DNA of 64,000 nucleotides, taken from Nonlabens tegetincola. Its GTDB lineage: Bacteria > Bacteroidota > Bacteroidia > Flavobacteriales > Flavobacteriaceae. The DNA lies in NCBI RefSeq assembly GCF_002954355.1, contig NZ_MQVV01000010.1:620001-684000 (forward strand). Direction: 5' to 3'. Both the position numbers and the translations under genes were made by a program. Below are positions 26,863 to 36,367 of this stretch, in pieces (positions within the stretch are counted from its first letter, which is position 1; each line of letters opens with the position of its first letter). The notes below the pieces were generated by a model that saw nothing but the letters and a program-made list of their open reading frames with translations, made no database searches and was not told the origin of the DNA.

Positions 26863-27348
26863 ATGAGTAAGAAATTAAATATATCGACCTCATTAGAGGT
26901 TTATGAAAATCTTCAGGAGCTAGCTTCTGAGGATTTTTTATTGATGGAACACGCTGTCAAAGCACGTTCTAGGGCTTATGCTCCTTATTCTGAATTTGCA
27001 GTAGGTTGCGCTATTTTATTAGAAAATAATGAAATAGTCACTGGGAACAATCAAGAAAATGCTGCTTATCCTAGTGGTTTGTGTGCAGAGCGTGTAGCCC
27101 TTTTCTATGCAGGTTCTCAATATCCCGGTGTGCCGGTTAAAAAAATGGCTTTAACAGCTGGTCCCATGTCTTCAGATTTCTTTAAACCAGTACCACCATG
27201 CGGTGCTTGTAGGCAAGTAATTAGTGAATATGAGAAACGTCAAGAAAATGGAATTGAGATATATTTCATGGGTACTGGCGGTAAGGTAGTTAAGGCCAGT
27301 TCAATGGAATCGTTACTTCCTTTAAGCTTTGATAAAAATTACCTATAA
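26863..27348 (+). CDS. cdd: cytidine deaminase
   Basis: A 161-residue protein with the deaminase zinc motifs CAERVALFYAG (Cys74, catalytic Glu76) and PPCGACRQVISEY (two Cys ligands, about residues 110-113). YAPYSEFAVGCAILLENN is the typical N-terminal substrate loop. It converts cytidine to uridine in pyrimidine salvage. It abuts porV with no gap. The gldJ-porU-porV-cdd-pdh gene order looks like a conserved flavobacterial block, so the link to T9SS is probably positional only. Confidence 0.93.
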   Translation: MSKKLNISTSLEVYENLQELASEDFLLMEHAVKARSRAYAPYSEFAVGCAILLENNEIVTGNNQENAAYPSGLCAERVALFYAGSQYPGVPVKKMALTAGPMSSDFFKPVPPCGACRQVISEYEKRQENGIEIYFMGTGGKVVKASSMESLLPLSFDKNYL

Positions 27349-27381
27349 CGTTTGCGATGTTTTTAACGTCGTTATGGGTTT

Positions 27382-27409
27382 TTGGTTAGGCATTTTATCT
27401 CTATTTTTG
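27382..27409 (+). promoter_or_regulatory. promoter of pdhA operon
   Basis: TTG at 27382-27384 and TATTTTTG at 27402-27409 (exact TAnnTTTG), 17 bp apart, fit the Bacteroidota -33/-7 pattern. The predicted leader is about 80 nt and contains palindrome copy 7. Confidence 0.55.
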
Positions 27410-27462
27410 TTTTCGCTTTTATAAAAGGTAGTAGCCTTAAATAAAGGTTGAATCTTGATTAC

Positions 27463-27476
27463 GCTTTCGCGAAAGC
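27463..27476. repeat. palindrome GCTTTCGCGAAAGC, copy 7
   Basis: In the predicted 5' leader of pdhA, 21 bp before the start codon. The 16-bp form is 27462-27477. Confidence 0.95.
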
Positions 27477-27497
27477 GCACTAACAAAGACAACGTAA

Positions 27498-28496
27498 ATG
27501 AAAAAAGTTACTAAAGAAGTATTACTCAACTGGTACGAGGAAATGCTTTTCTGGAGAAAGTTTGAGGACAAACTTGCACAAGTTTACATCCAACAAAAGG
27601 TACGTGGGTTTTTACACCTGTACAACGGTCAAGAAGCTATTCTTGCAGGATGTTTACACGCTATGGAATTAGGTAAGGATCGTATGATTACCGCTTACCG
27701 TAACCACGTTCAACCTATAGGATTAGGTGTAGATCCCAAAAAAGTAATGGCCGAATTGTATGGAAAGGCTACTGGAACCTCTCAAGGATTAGGTGGATCC
27801 ATGCACATATTTTCACCAGAACATAATTTCTTTGGAGGTCATGGTATCGTAGGAGGACAAATCCCTCTAGGAGCTGGAATGGCTTTTGGAGATAAGTACA
27901 ACAATCATGACGCAGTAACACTTACTTTTTTTGGTGATGGTGCAGCACGTCAAGGTTCTCTTCACGAGACATTTAACCTAGCGATGCTTTGGAAATTACC
28001 AGTTGTTTTTTGTGTAGAAAACAATGGTTATGCCATGGGGACCAGTGTAGAGCGCAGTGCTAATCATACTGATATCTGGAAATTAGGATTAGGATATGAA
28101 ATGCCATGTGGACCGGTAGACGCGATGAATCCAGAAAAAGTAGCTGAAGCGATGCATGAGGCTATTGAGCGAGCAAGATCTGGCGGTGGACCTACTTTCC
28201 TTGAATTAAAAACGTACCGATACCGCGGTCACTCAATGAGTGATGCTCAAAAGTACCGTACGAAAGATGAGGTAGCCGAATATCAAAAAATTGATCCTAT
28301 TACGCAGGTGAAAGATCGTTTAATAGAAGAGCACGGTGTGAGTGAGGATGAAATAAAATCAATGGACAAGCGCGTGAAAGAGCGTGTTGCAGAATGTGAA
28401 AAGTTTGCCGAAGAGTCACCTTGGCCAGAAAAGAGTGTGATGTTTGATTCAGTATACGAGCAAGAAGACTATCCATTTTTACCAGCAAAATTATAA
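27498..28496 (+). CDS. pdhA: pyruvate dehydrogenase E1 component, alpha subunit
   Basis: A 332-residue thiamine-diphosphate enzyme subunit. The TPP motif GDGAARQGSLHETFNLA runs to VENNGYAMGT (about residues 150-185), and RYRGHSMSDAQKYR (about 242-255) is the regulatory/active-site loop of E1 alpha. With E1 beta it decarboxylates pyruvate and passes the acetyl group to E2 lipoate. The gene for E1 beta is not in this window, so it must be elsewhere. The E2 gene follows after 2 bp. Confidence 0.94.
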   Translation: MKKVTKEVLLNWYEEMLFWRKFEDKLAQVYIQQKVRGFLHLYNGQEAILAGCLHAMELGKDRMITAYRNHVQPIGLGVDPKKVMAELYGKATGTSQGLGGSMHIFSPEHNFFGGHGIVGGQIPLGAGMAFGDKYNNHDAVTLTFFGDGAARQGSLHETFNLAMLWKLPVVFCVENNGYAMGTSVERSANHTDIWKLGLGYEMPCGPVDAMNPEKVAEAMHEAIERARSGGGPTFLELKTYRYRGHSMSDAQKYRTKDEVAEYQKIDPITQVKDRLIEEHGVSEDEIKSMDKRVKERVAECEKFAEESPWPEKSVMFDSVYEQEDYPFLPAKL

Positions 28497-28498
28497 TT

Positions 28499-30157
28499 AT
28501 GGCAGAAATTGTAAACATGCCAAGATTAAGCGACACCATGGAAGAAGGTGTTGTGGCAGCGTGGCTTAAGCAAGTAGGTGATCAAGTTGAAGAAGGTGAT
28601 ATTCTAGCAGAAATTGAAACAGACAAGGCTACCATGGAATTTGAATCATTTCAAAGTGGTACCTTATTACACATAGGTGTTCAAGAAGGTGAAACCGCAC
28701 CAGTTGATTCGCTTTTATGTATAATCGGTGAAGAAGGTGAGGATATTCAAGCTTTACTAGATGGCGCTGGCGATTCATCCAATACAGAAAACGAAGATTC
28801 TTCTAATACTCAAGATTCAAATGAAGATAAGAGCGATGAAGCTTCATCTTCAACCGATGATTCTAATGATTTACCTGATGGAGTGGAAATTATTACTATG
28901 CCGCGATTGAGTGATACCATGGAAGAAGGTACAGTTGCAAGCTGGTTGAAAAAAGAAGGTGATCAAGTTGAAGAAGGTGATATCCTTGCAGAAATTGAAA
29001 CAGATAAGGCTACCATGGAGTTTGAGTCTTTTCATAGTGGAACTCTTCTTAAAATTGGTATACAAGAAGGAGAAACTGCTGCTGTAGACGCTTTGTTAGC
29101 TATCATTGGTCCTGAAGGAACAGATGTTTCCAATGTATCCTTAGATGGGACTTCTAATTCTTCAAAAAAGAAGGAAGAGAAAAAAGAAGCACCGGCCAAA
29201 GAAGAACCAAAATCTCAACCAAAAAAGCAAGAGCCTAAGAAGGAAGAAACAAAGACTGTTTCTAATTCTAATTCAAGTAACTCAACTTCTAGTAGCAATA
29301 CAGGCCGTGTTTTTGCATCGCCACTAGCAAAGAAGATGGCTCAGGATAAGGGAATCGACTTGTCGCAGGTTCAAGGTTCTGGAGAAAATGGTCGTATCAT
29401 TAAAAAGGATATAGAAAGTTTTACTCCTGGAACTTCTACAGGTGCCTCTCAACCTGCTTTTCAAGCTGTTGGAGAAGAGACATTTGTTGAAATGGCAAAT
29501 TCTCAAATGCGCAAGACCATCGCAAAACGTTTGAGCCAGTCCAAATTTACAGCACCACACTATTATCTAGGAATTGAACTAGATATGGATAATGCTATTG
29601 CAAGTAGAAAGGCAATTAATGAGTTGCCAGATACTAAGGTGAGTTTTAATGATATGGTTATTAAAGCAGCTGCAATGGCATTGAGAAAACATCCACAGGT
29701 GAATACTCAATGGACAGATAAAAATACCATTCAGGCGAAGCACATTCATGTAGGAGTTGCTGTTGCCGTTGATGATGGTTTACTGGTTCCAGTGTTACCG
29801 TTTGCAGATCAAATGAGTATGCAACAAATAGGTGCAAAAGTAAAAGAGCTAGCTGTTAAAGCCCGTAATAAAAAATTACAACCTAAGGAAATGGAAGGTA
29901 GTACTTTTACTATTTCAAATCTTGGAATGTTTGGTATTACAGAATTTACTTCTATAATCAATCAGCCTAACAGTGCTATCATGTCAGTAGGTACTATCGT
30001 TCAAAAACCAGTGGTTAAGAACGGTCAGATTGTAGTTGGTAATACTATGAAAATCACTTTAGCTTGTGATCACCGTACAGTTGATGGTGCAACAGGAGCT
30101 GCATTCTTACAAACATTTAAACAATACATGGAAAACCCTATCGTTATGTACGTATAG
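28499..30157 (+). CDS. pdhC: pyruvate dehydrogenase E2, dihydrolipoamide acetyltransferase
   Basis: A 552-residue protein with two N-terminal lipoyl domains (about residues 2-78 and 133-210), each with the lipoylation site ETDKATMEFES. A Ser/Asp-rich linker lies between them. A Lys/Glu- and then Ser/Asn-rich linker leads to an E3-binding domain (about 275-312, VFASPLAKKMAQDKGIDL). The catalytic domain ends with CDHRTVDGATGAAF, the HxxxDG active site. It carries the acetyl group to CoA. The two lipoyl domains are nearly identical at DNA level. A strong terminator follows the stop. Confidence 0.95.
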   Translation: MAEIVNMPRLSDTMEEGVVAAWLKQVGDQVEEGDILAEIETDKATMEFESFQSGTLLHIGVQEGETAPVDSLLCIIGEEGEDIQALLDGAGDSSNTENEDSSNTQDSNEDKSDEASSSTDDSNDLPDGVEIITMPRLSDTMEEGTVASWLKKEGDQVEEGDILAEIETDKATMEFESFHSGTLLKIGIQEGETAAVDALLAIIGPEGTDVSNVSLDGTSNSSKKKEEKKEAPAKEEPKSQPKKQEPKKEETKTVSNSNSSNSTSSSNTGRVFASPLAKKMAQDKGIDLSQVQGSGENGRIIKKDIESFTPGTSTGASQPAFQAVGEETFVEMANSQMRKTIAKRLSQSKFTAPHYYLGIELDMDNAIASRKAINELPDTKVSFNDMVIKAAAMALRKHPQVNTQWTDKNTIQAKHIHVGVAVAVDDGLLVPVLPFADQMSMQQIGAKVKELAVKARNKKLQPKEMEGSTFTISNLGMFGITEFTSIINQPNSAIMSVGTIVQKPVVKNGQIVVGNTMKITLACDHRTVDGATGAAFLQTFKQYMENPIVMYV

Positions 30158-30184
30158 CGTTTAATTATTGATGAGCTATATGAG

Positions 30185-30214
30185 CGCCAGTTCTTGCTAG
30201 AACTGGCGTTTTTT
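30185..30214 (+). terminator. intrinsic terminator after pdhC
   Basis: A 10-bp stem (CGCCAGTTCT / AGAACTGGCG) with a TGCT loop and six T. Confidence 0.92.
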
Positions 30215-30260
30215 ATTGCAACAACTACTATCTATCTCGAGATATGTCTAGTAGTTAGAT

Positions 30261-31190
30261 TTATTTAAATAATTGCCTTTCGAGTAAAAAGGTTGTAAGT
30301 ACTACGTCAAAGCTTTTTTTGATGTCTACAGGCATGTATTTAATTCGGTTTTGTCCACAGCGCACTCTTAGTCTACTAAAATACTCTTGAATCGCCTTTT
30401 TGTAATCCTCTTTAATATTATCGGCATAAAGATTAATGTGGTCTCCTGTTTCAACATCTACAAATCGGCTAGGAGTATTTGGAAAATCAAAATTTAGCTC
30501 GGTAGTACTATCAAAGGTGTGAAAAAGTACAACATCGTGCTTGTTGTATTTAAGGTGTCTGAGTGCTTCAAAAAGTTCATTTTCATGCGTGTCACCCTGA
30601 AACATATCGGTAAATAAAAAAATGAGCGATCGGCGCTTAATTTTCTCTGCTATTTCGTGAAGATACTTATAAGTGTCGGTTCCCGATCCTGATGGTTGTT
30701 GCACACATGTTTTTCCTAATATATCTAAAAGCATGTTATGGTGACGATCACTACCTTTTTCAGGTGCATAGTATTCATAACTGTCTGAATAAATACTTAA
30801 TCCTACAGCATCGCGCTGTTTTTTAAGTACGTTCATAATTGCAGCACAGGCTAGAGAGGAATATGCTATTTTATTTAAGGACGTAAGAGAAAAATCTTTG
30901 ATAAGTGGATAATGCATGCTAGGACTATTATCTACAATTAAATGACATCTTAAATTAGTTTCCTCATCAAATCGTTTGGTATATAATTTATCTGTTTTGG
31001 CATAAAGTTTCCAGTCGATATGTCTTGTGCTTTCTCCTGGATTGTAAATTTTGTGCTCAGCAAACTCTGCACTAAAACCGTGAAAAGGAGATTTATGCAT
31101 ACCGCTTATATATCCTTCTACTACTTGACTGGCAAGTAAAGCGAGATTTTTAAATCCTGAAGTTTTATTGAGTTCTTGCTGTAAATTCAT
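30261..31190 (-). CDS. DUF58 domain protein
   Basis: A 309-residue protein with the DUF58 core YNPGESTRHIDWKLYAKTD (about residues 50-68) and RFDEETNLRCHLIVDNSPSM (about 74-93), which also looks like the start of a von Willebrand A fold with a partly kept metal site. No transmembrane segment is visible. DUF58 proteins are usually encoded with MoxR ATPases and VWA proteins and are thought to act in envelope or complex assembly. Here the gene stands without a MoxR neighbour, which is somewhat unusual. Function unknown. Confidence 0.85.
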   Translation of the reverse strand: MNLQQELNKTSGFKNLALLASQVVEGYISGMHKSPFHGFSAEFAEHKIYNPGESTRHIDWKLYAKTDKLYTKRFDEETNLRCHLIVDNSPSMHYPLIKDFSLTSLNKIAYSSLACAAIMNVLKKQRDAVGLSIYSDSYEYYAPEKGSDRHHNMLLDILGKTCVQQPSGSGTDTYKYLHEIAEKIKRRSLIFLFTDMFQGDTHENELFEALRHLKYNKHDVVLFHTFDSTTELNFDFPNTPSRFVDVETGDHINLYADNIKEDYKKAIQEYFSRLRVRCGQNRIKYMPVDIKKSFDVVLTTFLLERQLFK

Positions 31191-31260
31191 ATTGTGAATA
31201 TAGTCAATCGTTTTATAACCAACTGTAAAAAGGGTTAAGTGGTTATGTATTTGAAATTAC

Positions 31261-31274
31261 GCTTTCGCGAAAGC
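31261..31274. repeat. palindrome GCTTTCGCGAAAGC, copy 8
   Basis: Intergenic, between trxA and the DUF58 gene. The 16-bp form is 31260-31275. Confidence 0.95.
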
Positions 31275-31312
31275 GAACTAAAACACAAATATTGTAGTAA
31301 ACTCATGTAAAT

Positions 31313-31347
31313 AAAAAAGCCCATTCTTGCATAGAATGGGCTTTTTT
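31313..31347 (-). terminator. intrinsic terminator after trxA
   Basis: A 15-bp stem (AAAAAAGCCCATTCT and its complement) with a TGCAT loop and T-runs on both strands, just after the trxA stop. Confidence 0.92.
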
Positions 31348-31364
31348 ATTTAGTGTATAATTAC

Positions 31365-31682
31365 TTATAGTTGCTTGTCTATAGCCTCTGCATAAACACT
31401 TTTTTGTGCAACACCTACCTGGCGATCAACGATTTCTCCGTTTTTAAAAACTAGTACAGTTGGGATATTACGTACGCCATATTTTGCAGCAAACTCTTGA
31501 TTTGCATCAACATCAATTTTACCTACAACAGCTTTTCCATCATACTCATTTGATAGCTCATCGATGATAGGTCCAACCATGCGACATGGGCCACACCATG
31601 CTGCCCAAAAATCTACCATTACTGGCTTATCGCTGTTTAATACTGTTTCTTCAAAGTTTGCATCTGTTATTTCTAGTGCCAT
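31365..31682 (-). CDS. trxA: thioredoxin
   Basis: A 105-residue thioredoxin with the active site WCGPC (Trp29 to Cys33) and the cis-proline loop RNIPTVLVFKNG. The length is that of classic cytoplasmic TrxA and there is no signal peptide. It reduces protein disulfides, for example in ribonucleotide reductase. It is transcribed after dnaE on the same strand, but a perfect -7 motif in the gap suggests its own promoter. Confidence 0.95.
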   Translation of the reverse strand: MALEITDANFEETVLNSDKPVMVDFWAAWCGPCRMVGPIIDELSNEYDGKAVVGKIDVDANQEFAAKYGVRNIPTVLVFKNGEIVDRQVGVAQKSVYAEAIDKQL

Positions 31683-31704
31683 TTTCTAAATTTTTTATTA
31701 CATA

Positions 31705-31712
31705 CAAAGTTA
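31705..31712 (-). promoter_or_regulatory. -7 promoter motif for trxA
   Basis: On the minus strand this reads TAACTTTG (exact TAnnTTTG), 22 bp before the trxA start. A second match, TACTTTTG, lies at 31715-31722. No -33 TTG at normal spacing. Confidence 0.35.
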
Positions 31713-31790
31713 AGCAAAAGTAAGGCCGTAATTTATCTTATCTTATTATAGTTGCTTATACTAGTATCTACTTAAATAATAAGCTGCCAA

Positions 31791-34700
31791 TTAACCAACC
31801 TTGTACGTGATATTTAGATTATCTAGCATGTCTAATAATTCTGAATTCACGCTTACTTTTTGCATTCTCGAGGTCATGTCTAATGCAATTTTTTCTTCAT
31901 GATCTCTAATATTTATATACAAGAATTGTTCTCCTGAGTGCTTATCTAATACTTTCTTCAAGGTTTGAATCTTAGATTCTAACACCTCATTTAAGCTAAA
32001 TTCTAAAGTTAAATTTTTTGCTGCGTGCTGCATCACATCTTGCAGTTGCTGCATTTGAATAAAACTTAACCTAGGATCGCGAGGCTTTCCTGTTTTTTTA
32101 TCAATCCATCCTTGCTGTACAGTGACTTTACAATGAACAAATGTGTTAGGTATAAGGAAGTGCCTGAATTTTAAATATTCTTCTCCAAACATTCTAAATT
32201 CATGAGATTCATCATAATCCTCTAGGGTAAACATTCCCCATGGTTTATTTTGTTTACTCATCATGTGACTAACGCTAGAAATTACACCAGCAAAGGTGAG
32301 TTCTTTACCTACCAATTCAGGTAACACTTTCATTGCATTTAAATTTGAGTTGCAAAAAAATTGCATCTCTTTTTTATAATCATCAAGCGGATGTCCAGAA
32401 ATGTAAATACCTACTACTTCTTTTTCTCTTTTAAGTTTTTCCATGGTGCCCCAACTTTCACACACGGGCAACATAGGCTCTGGTATTTGTACCTCGCTTG
32501 CCTCGCCAAATATGCTCATTTGAGCGCTGTTTTCATTTTCTTGGTACTTCTGAGCATACTTGATTACTTGCTCAAGAAATGTTTGACCATTGTCTGCTGC
32601 ATGAAAGTATAATGATCTGTTTTCACCACCTAGGCTATCAAAACCTCCGCTTAGAGCTAGTGCTTCAAATGATTTTTTGTTAGCAGCTCTCAAGTCTATG
32701 CGTTTACCTAAATCAAAGATGCTTTTGTAGGGTCCGTCTTTTCGGTTTTCGATGATTGTCATTACAGCGCCATGACCTAATCCTTTTACCGCACCCATAC
32801 CAAATCGTACAGCACCTTCCTTATTCACGGTAAATTTGTAATTAGATTCATTGACATCGGGTCCCAAAACGTCTAGCCCCATACGTCTGCACTCATCCAT
32901 AAACTTAGTCACATCCTTAATATTATTCATATTATTGGATAGCGTCGCTGCCATAAATTCTGCTGGATAATTGGCTTTGAGGTAAGCTGTTTGATAAGCA
33001 ATCCAGGCATAGCAGGTGGAATGCGATTTATTAAATGCGTAAGAGGCAAATGCTTCCCAATCTTTCCATATCTTTTCTAGAACTTCTCTATCGTGTCCAT
33101 TTTTTTCTCCGGCATCTAGAAATTTAGGCTTCATCTTCATCAATGTAGCCATTTGCTTTTTACCCATTGCTTTGCGCAGGACATCGGCATCACCTTTTGA
33201 GAAATTAGCTAGTTTTTGTGACAGGAGCATCACCTGCTCTTGATAAACTGTAATTCCATAGGTTTCTGCTAGGTATTCCTCACACGCTTCTAGGTCATAA
33301 ACGATTTCTTTATCACCGTGTTTACGAGCAATAAATTCTGGAATATACTCCAAAGGACCTGGTCGATAAAGGGCGTTCATTGCAATAAGATCAGGGAATT
33401 GAGTAGGCTTCAATTCTCTCATATATTTTTGCATTCCCACACTTTCATATTGAAAGATACCTGTGGTTTCTCCACGTTGAAATAATTCGTAGGTCTTTGG
33501 ATCGTCTAGTGGTATGGCCTCAATATCAATTTCAATTCCATGTCGCTCCTTTATAATGGCCACCGTATCTTTTATTTGGGATAAGGTTTTAAGCCCTAGG
33601 AAGTCCATTTTTAACAAACCGGCGCTTTCTACTACCTCGTTATCAAATTGAGTAACATATAAATCCGAGTTTTTTGCTGTTGCTACAGGGACAAAATTGG
33701 TTAGATCGTCGGGAGTAATTATGACACCACAAGCATGAACACCTGTATTACGTACTGAACCTTCTAGAATTCTAGCTTTTTGTATAGTGTCTGCAGTAAG
33801 GTCATTTCCTTCTGATAACTGTAACAATTCCCTTACATTGTCAGCGTCTTCTCCTCTAAATTTAGAGCCTATTTCTTTTTCCTCGAGAGCAAACATTTTT
33901 TTAAGCTTGGCAAAATCAGGAATTAGCTTTGCTACTCTATCAGCATCCATTAACGGGAGATCCAGTGCTCTAGCCGTGTCTCGTATAGATGATTTTGCAG
34001 CCATCGTACCGTAAGTGATGATTTGGGCTACTTGATTGGAACCATATTTCTCAATAACATAGTCCATTACTTTATATCGATTTTCATCATCAAAATCAAT
34101 ATCAATATCTGGCATTGATACACGATCTGGATTTAGGAAACGCTCAAAAAGTAAATCATAATGTATGGGATCAACATTGGTAATTTTTAAACAATAGGCC
34201 ACAGCACTACCTGCGGCACTACCACGTCCAGGCCCAACGGCAACGCCCATATCTCTTGCTGCTTTAATAAAATCCCAAACAATAAGAAAATAACCTGGGT
34301 AACCCGTTTTGGCAATAACATCAAGTTCAAAATCTAATCGTTCTTTGATGTCGTCAGTTAATTCTTCTCCATAACGTTCTTTGGCTCCTTCATAGGTAAG
34401 AAATCTTAAGTAGGCGTTCTCACCATTTTTGGTTCCCTTAGTAGCATCATCGGGATCTATAAAACGTTCAGGTATATCAAATGCAGGTAATAATACATCA
34501 CGAGCAAGTTCAAAGGGTTCAATTTTGTCAATTACTTCCTTGATATTAAGAATAGCATCTGGCAGGTCTTTAAAAAGCTCTTTCATTTCTTCAGAGCTTT
34601 TAAAATAGTATTGATTATTTGGTAAACCATACCTGTAACCACGTCCACGACCTATAGGTGTAGATTGTTTTTCTCCATCTCTTACACATAGTAAGATATC

Positions 34701-36137
34701 GTGAGCGTTTGCATCTTCTTTGTGGATGTAGTACGTGTTATTGGTTGCAACTATTTTGATATCATGCTTTCGCGAAAGCGCAATTAAAACTTGATTTGCT
34801 CTAGTTTCATCCTCTTGACCATGCCTCATAATCTCAATGTAAAGGTCATCGCCAAAGTTTTGTTTCCACCAAAGCAGAGCTTCTTCAGCCTGCTTTTCAC
34901 CAATATTCAAAATTTTTGAAGGGACCTCACCGTATAGGTTACCGGTAAGCACAATTAGGTCGTCCTTATACTGAAGCAATAATTCTTTATCGATACGCGG
35001 TACGTAGTAAAACCCATCGGTAAAAGCCTTACTAGCAAGTTTTGCAAGGTTATGGTAACCCTTTTTATTCTTGGCAAGAATAACGATTTGATATCCATTG
35101 TCTTTAATAGACTTGTCATTCATGTTTTCACAAACCTGAAATTCACAACCTATTATGGCCTTAAGCGGTTCACGCTCCTCTTCACCATCTGCAAGTGTTT
35201 TATTTACTGCTTGAATGGCTCTCACAAAATGAAATGCACCCATCATGTTTGCATGATCGGTCATGGCAACAGCGGTCATGTTATTGGCTGCTGCAGCTTC
35301 GGCAAGGTCTTTTACACTAGCTGTTGATTGTAGAATAGAAAATTGACTGTGATTGTGTAAATGAACAAAGGGCGCATCACTTAATTCAGCTAAATTTTCT
35401 TTTATTTCTTGATTGGATACTACAGGTTCCTCATCCTTTTTAAGCGCAGCACTTGCTTTTTGTAGATTAACATGTTTTAATCCTACAGGAGCGATAGTAG
35501 ATGGGTTGCTTTGTTTGAATCTAAGGAAATAATCCTCTTCAACATCTAGTTGTTCCCTTGTGTACTGTTGTTTTCTAACCAGTTCAAGGAAGCATCGTGT
35601 TGTTGCCTCAACATCGGCAGTTGCATTGTGTGCTTCACTAAATGGTTCTCCAAATAAAAATTCATGTAATTCGGTAAGGGTAGGAAGTTTAAACTTTCCT
35701 CCACGTCCACCTGGAATTTGACATAACTGTGCAGTATGTTCTGTACAGGTATCTAGAACTGGAATTTCTTGAAGCTGATTGGCTATTTGTGCTCGCACAA
35801 ACTCTGATCCAGTAACCATTAAGTCAAAATTCAAGTTTTGACCTACCACAAATTTTGTTTTTGATAGGGCAATATTGAATTTTTCTAGCATTTCCTCGAG
35901 CGCTATTCCTTGCTCTTGGGCTAGTTGTGTCGATATTCCATGTACACGTTCTGAATCATATGGGATGTCAAATCCATCAGGTTTGATCAAATAATCTTCA
36001 TGTTCAATAAGATTACCCATTTCATCATGTAACTGCCATGCAATTTGAACTACACGTGGCCAGTTATCTGTATCGGTTATAGGTGCGTCCCATCGTTTGG
36101 GTAAACCGGTAGTTTCAGTATCAAAAATTAAGTACAT
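31791..36137 (-). CDS. dnaE: DNA polymerase III alpha subunit with N-terminal DnaQ-like exonuclease
   Basis: A 1448-residue protein, longer than the roughly 1160 of E. coli DnaE. The extra N-terminal part (about residues 1-190) is a DEDD-type 3'-5' exonuclease starting MYLIFDTETTGLPKRW, with VVGQNLNFDLMV and NATADVEATTRCFLEL. A PHP domain follows (about 255-470, VHLHNHSQFSILQ). The polymerase core has VGPGRGSAAGSAVAY and catalytic aspartates in PDIDIDFDDENRY. An OB-fold and tau-binding region complete it. It is the replicative polymerase with proofreading fused in cis. A palindrome copy at 34766 encodes ALSRKHD within the PHP region. Confidence 0.95.
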   Translation of the reverse strand: MYLIFDTETTGLPKRWDAPITDTDNWPRVVQIAWQLHDEMGNLIEHEDYLIKPDGFDIPYDSERVHGISTQLAQEQGIALEEMLEKFNIALSKTKFVVGQNLNFDLMVTGSEFVRAQIANQLQEIPVLDTCTEHTAQLCQIPGGRGGKFKLPTLTELHEFLFGEPFSEAHNATADVEATTRCFLELVRKQQYTREQLDVEEDYFLRFKQSNPSTIAPVGLKHVNLQKASAALKKDEEPVVSNQEIKENLAELSDAPFVHLHNHSQFSILQSTASVKDLAEAAAANNMTAVAMTDHANMMGAFHFVRAIQAVNKTLADGEEEREPLKAIIGCEFQVCENMNDKSIKDNGYQIVILAKNKKGYHNLAKLASKAFTDGFYYVPRIDKELLLQYKDDLIVLTGNLYGEVPSKILNIGEKQAEEALLWWKQNFGDDLYIEIMRHGQEDETRANQVLIALSRKHDIKIVATNNTYYIHKEDANAHDILLCVRDGEKQSTPIGRGRGYRYGLPNNQYYFKSSEEMKELFKDLPDAILNIKEVIDKIEPFELARDVLLPAFDIPERFIDPDDATKGTKNGENAYLRFLTYEGAKERYGEELTDDIKERLDFELDVIAKTGYPGYFLIVWDFIKAARDMGVAVGPGRGSAAGSAVAYCLKITNVDPIHYDLLFERFLNPDRVSMPDIDIDFDDENRYKVMDYVIEKYGSNQVAQIITYGTMAAKSSIRDTARALDLPLMDADRVAKLIPDFAKLKKMFALEEKEIGSKFRGEDADNVRELLQLSEGNDLTADTIQKARILEGSVRNTGVHACGVIITPDDLTNFVPVATAKNSDLYVTQFDNEVVESAGLLKMDFLGLKTLSQIKDTVAIIKERHGIEIDIEAIPLDDPKTYELFQRGETTGIFQYESVGMQKYMRELKPTQFPDLIAMNALYRPGPLEYIPEFIARKHGDKEIVYDLEACEEYLAETYGITVYQEQVMLLSQKLANFSKGDADVLRKAMGKKQMATLMKMKPKFLDAGEKNGHDREVLEKIWKDWEAFASYAFNKSHSTCYAWIAYQTAYLKANYPAEFMAATLSNNMNNIKDVTKFMDECRRMGLDVLGPDVNESNYKFTVNKEGAVRFGMGAVKGLGHGAVMTIIENRKDGPYKSIFDLGKRIDLRAANKKSFEALALSGGFDSLGGENRSLYFHAADNGQTFLEQVIKYAQKYQENENSAQMSIFGEASEVQIPEPMLPVCESWGTMEKLKREKEVVGIYISGHPLDDYKKEMQFFCNSNLNAMKVLPELVGKELTFAGVISSVSHMMSKQNKPWGMFTLEDYDESHEFRMFGEEYLKFRHFLIPNTFVHCKVTVQQGWIDKKTGKPRDPRLSFIQMQQLQDVMQHAAKNLTLEFSLNEVLESKIQTLKKVLDKHSGEQFLYINIRDHEEKIALDMTSRMQKVSVNSELLDMLDNLNITYKVG
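34766..34779. repeat. palindrome GCTTTCGCGAAAGC, copy 9
   Basis: Inside dnaE, read as LSRK; the left flank lacks the C of the 16-bp form. Confidence 0.95.
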
Positions 36138-36367
36138 AAATCCTTCTCCTAGGGTAATTGTGTGGCGTAAAAATGCGTTAACTCTTTTATATTAAAGACC
36201 TGACTATCTGATCGATAATCAACACTTGTTATATAAAAAAGCAGTTTTTAAAGATAGGAGAGAAGTACTGTTTTTTAAAATATAGTTATGAACAGTTTTG
36301 AATGAAATAAGGGGTTATGTATTTAATCGAAATGACCCAATTATCAGTAATAAAACAAATGCTTGAT

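Noticed and set aside
29145-29327. Plus-strand frame of 60 codons in pdhC, rich in Lys
   Set aside because: It is the shadow of the Lys/Glu-rich linker of E2 in another frame.
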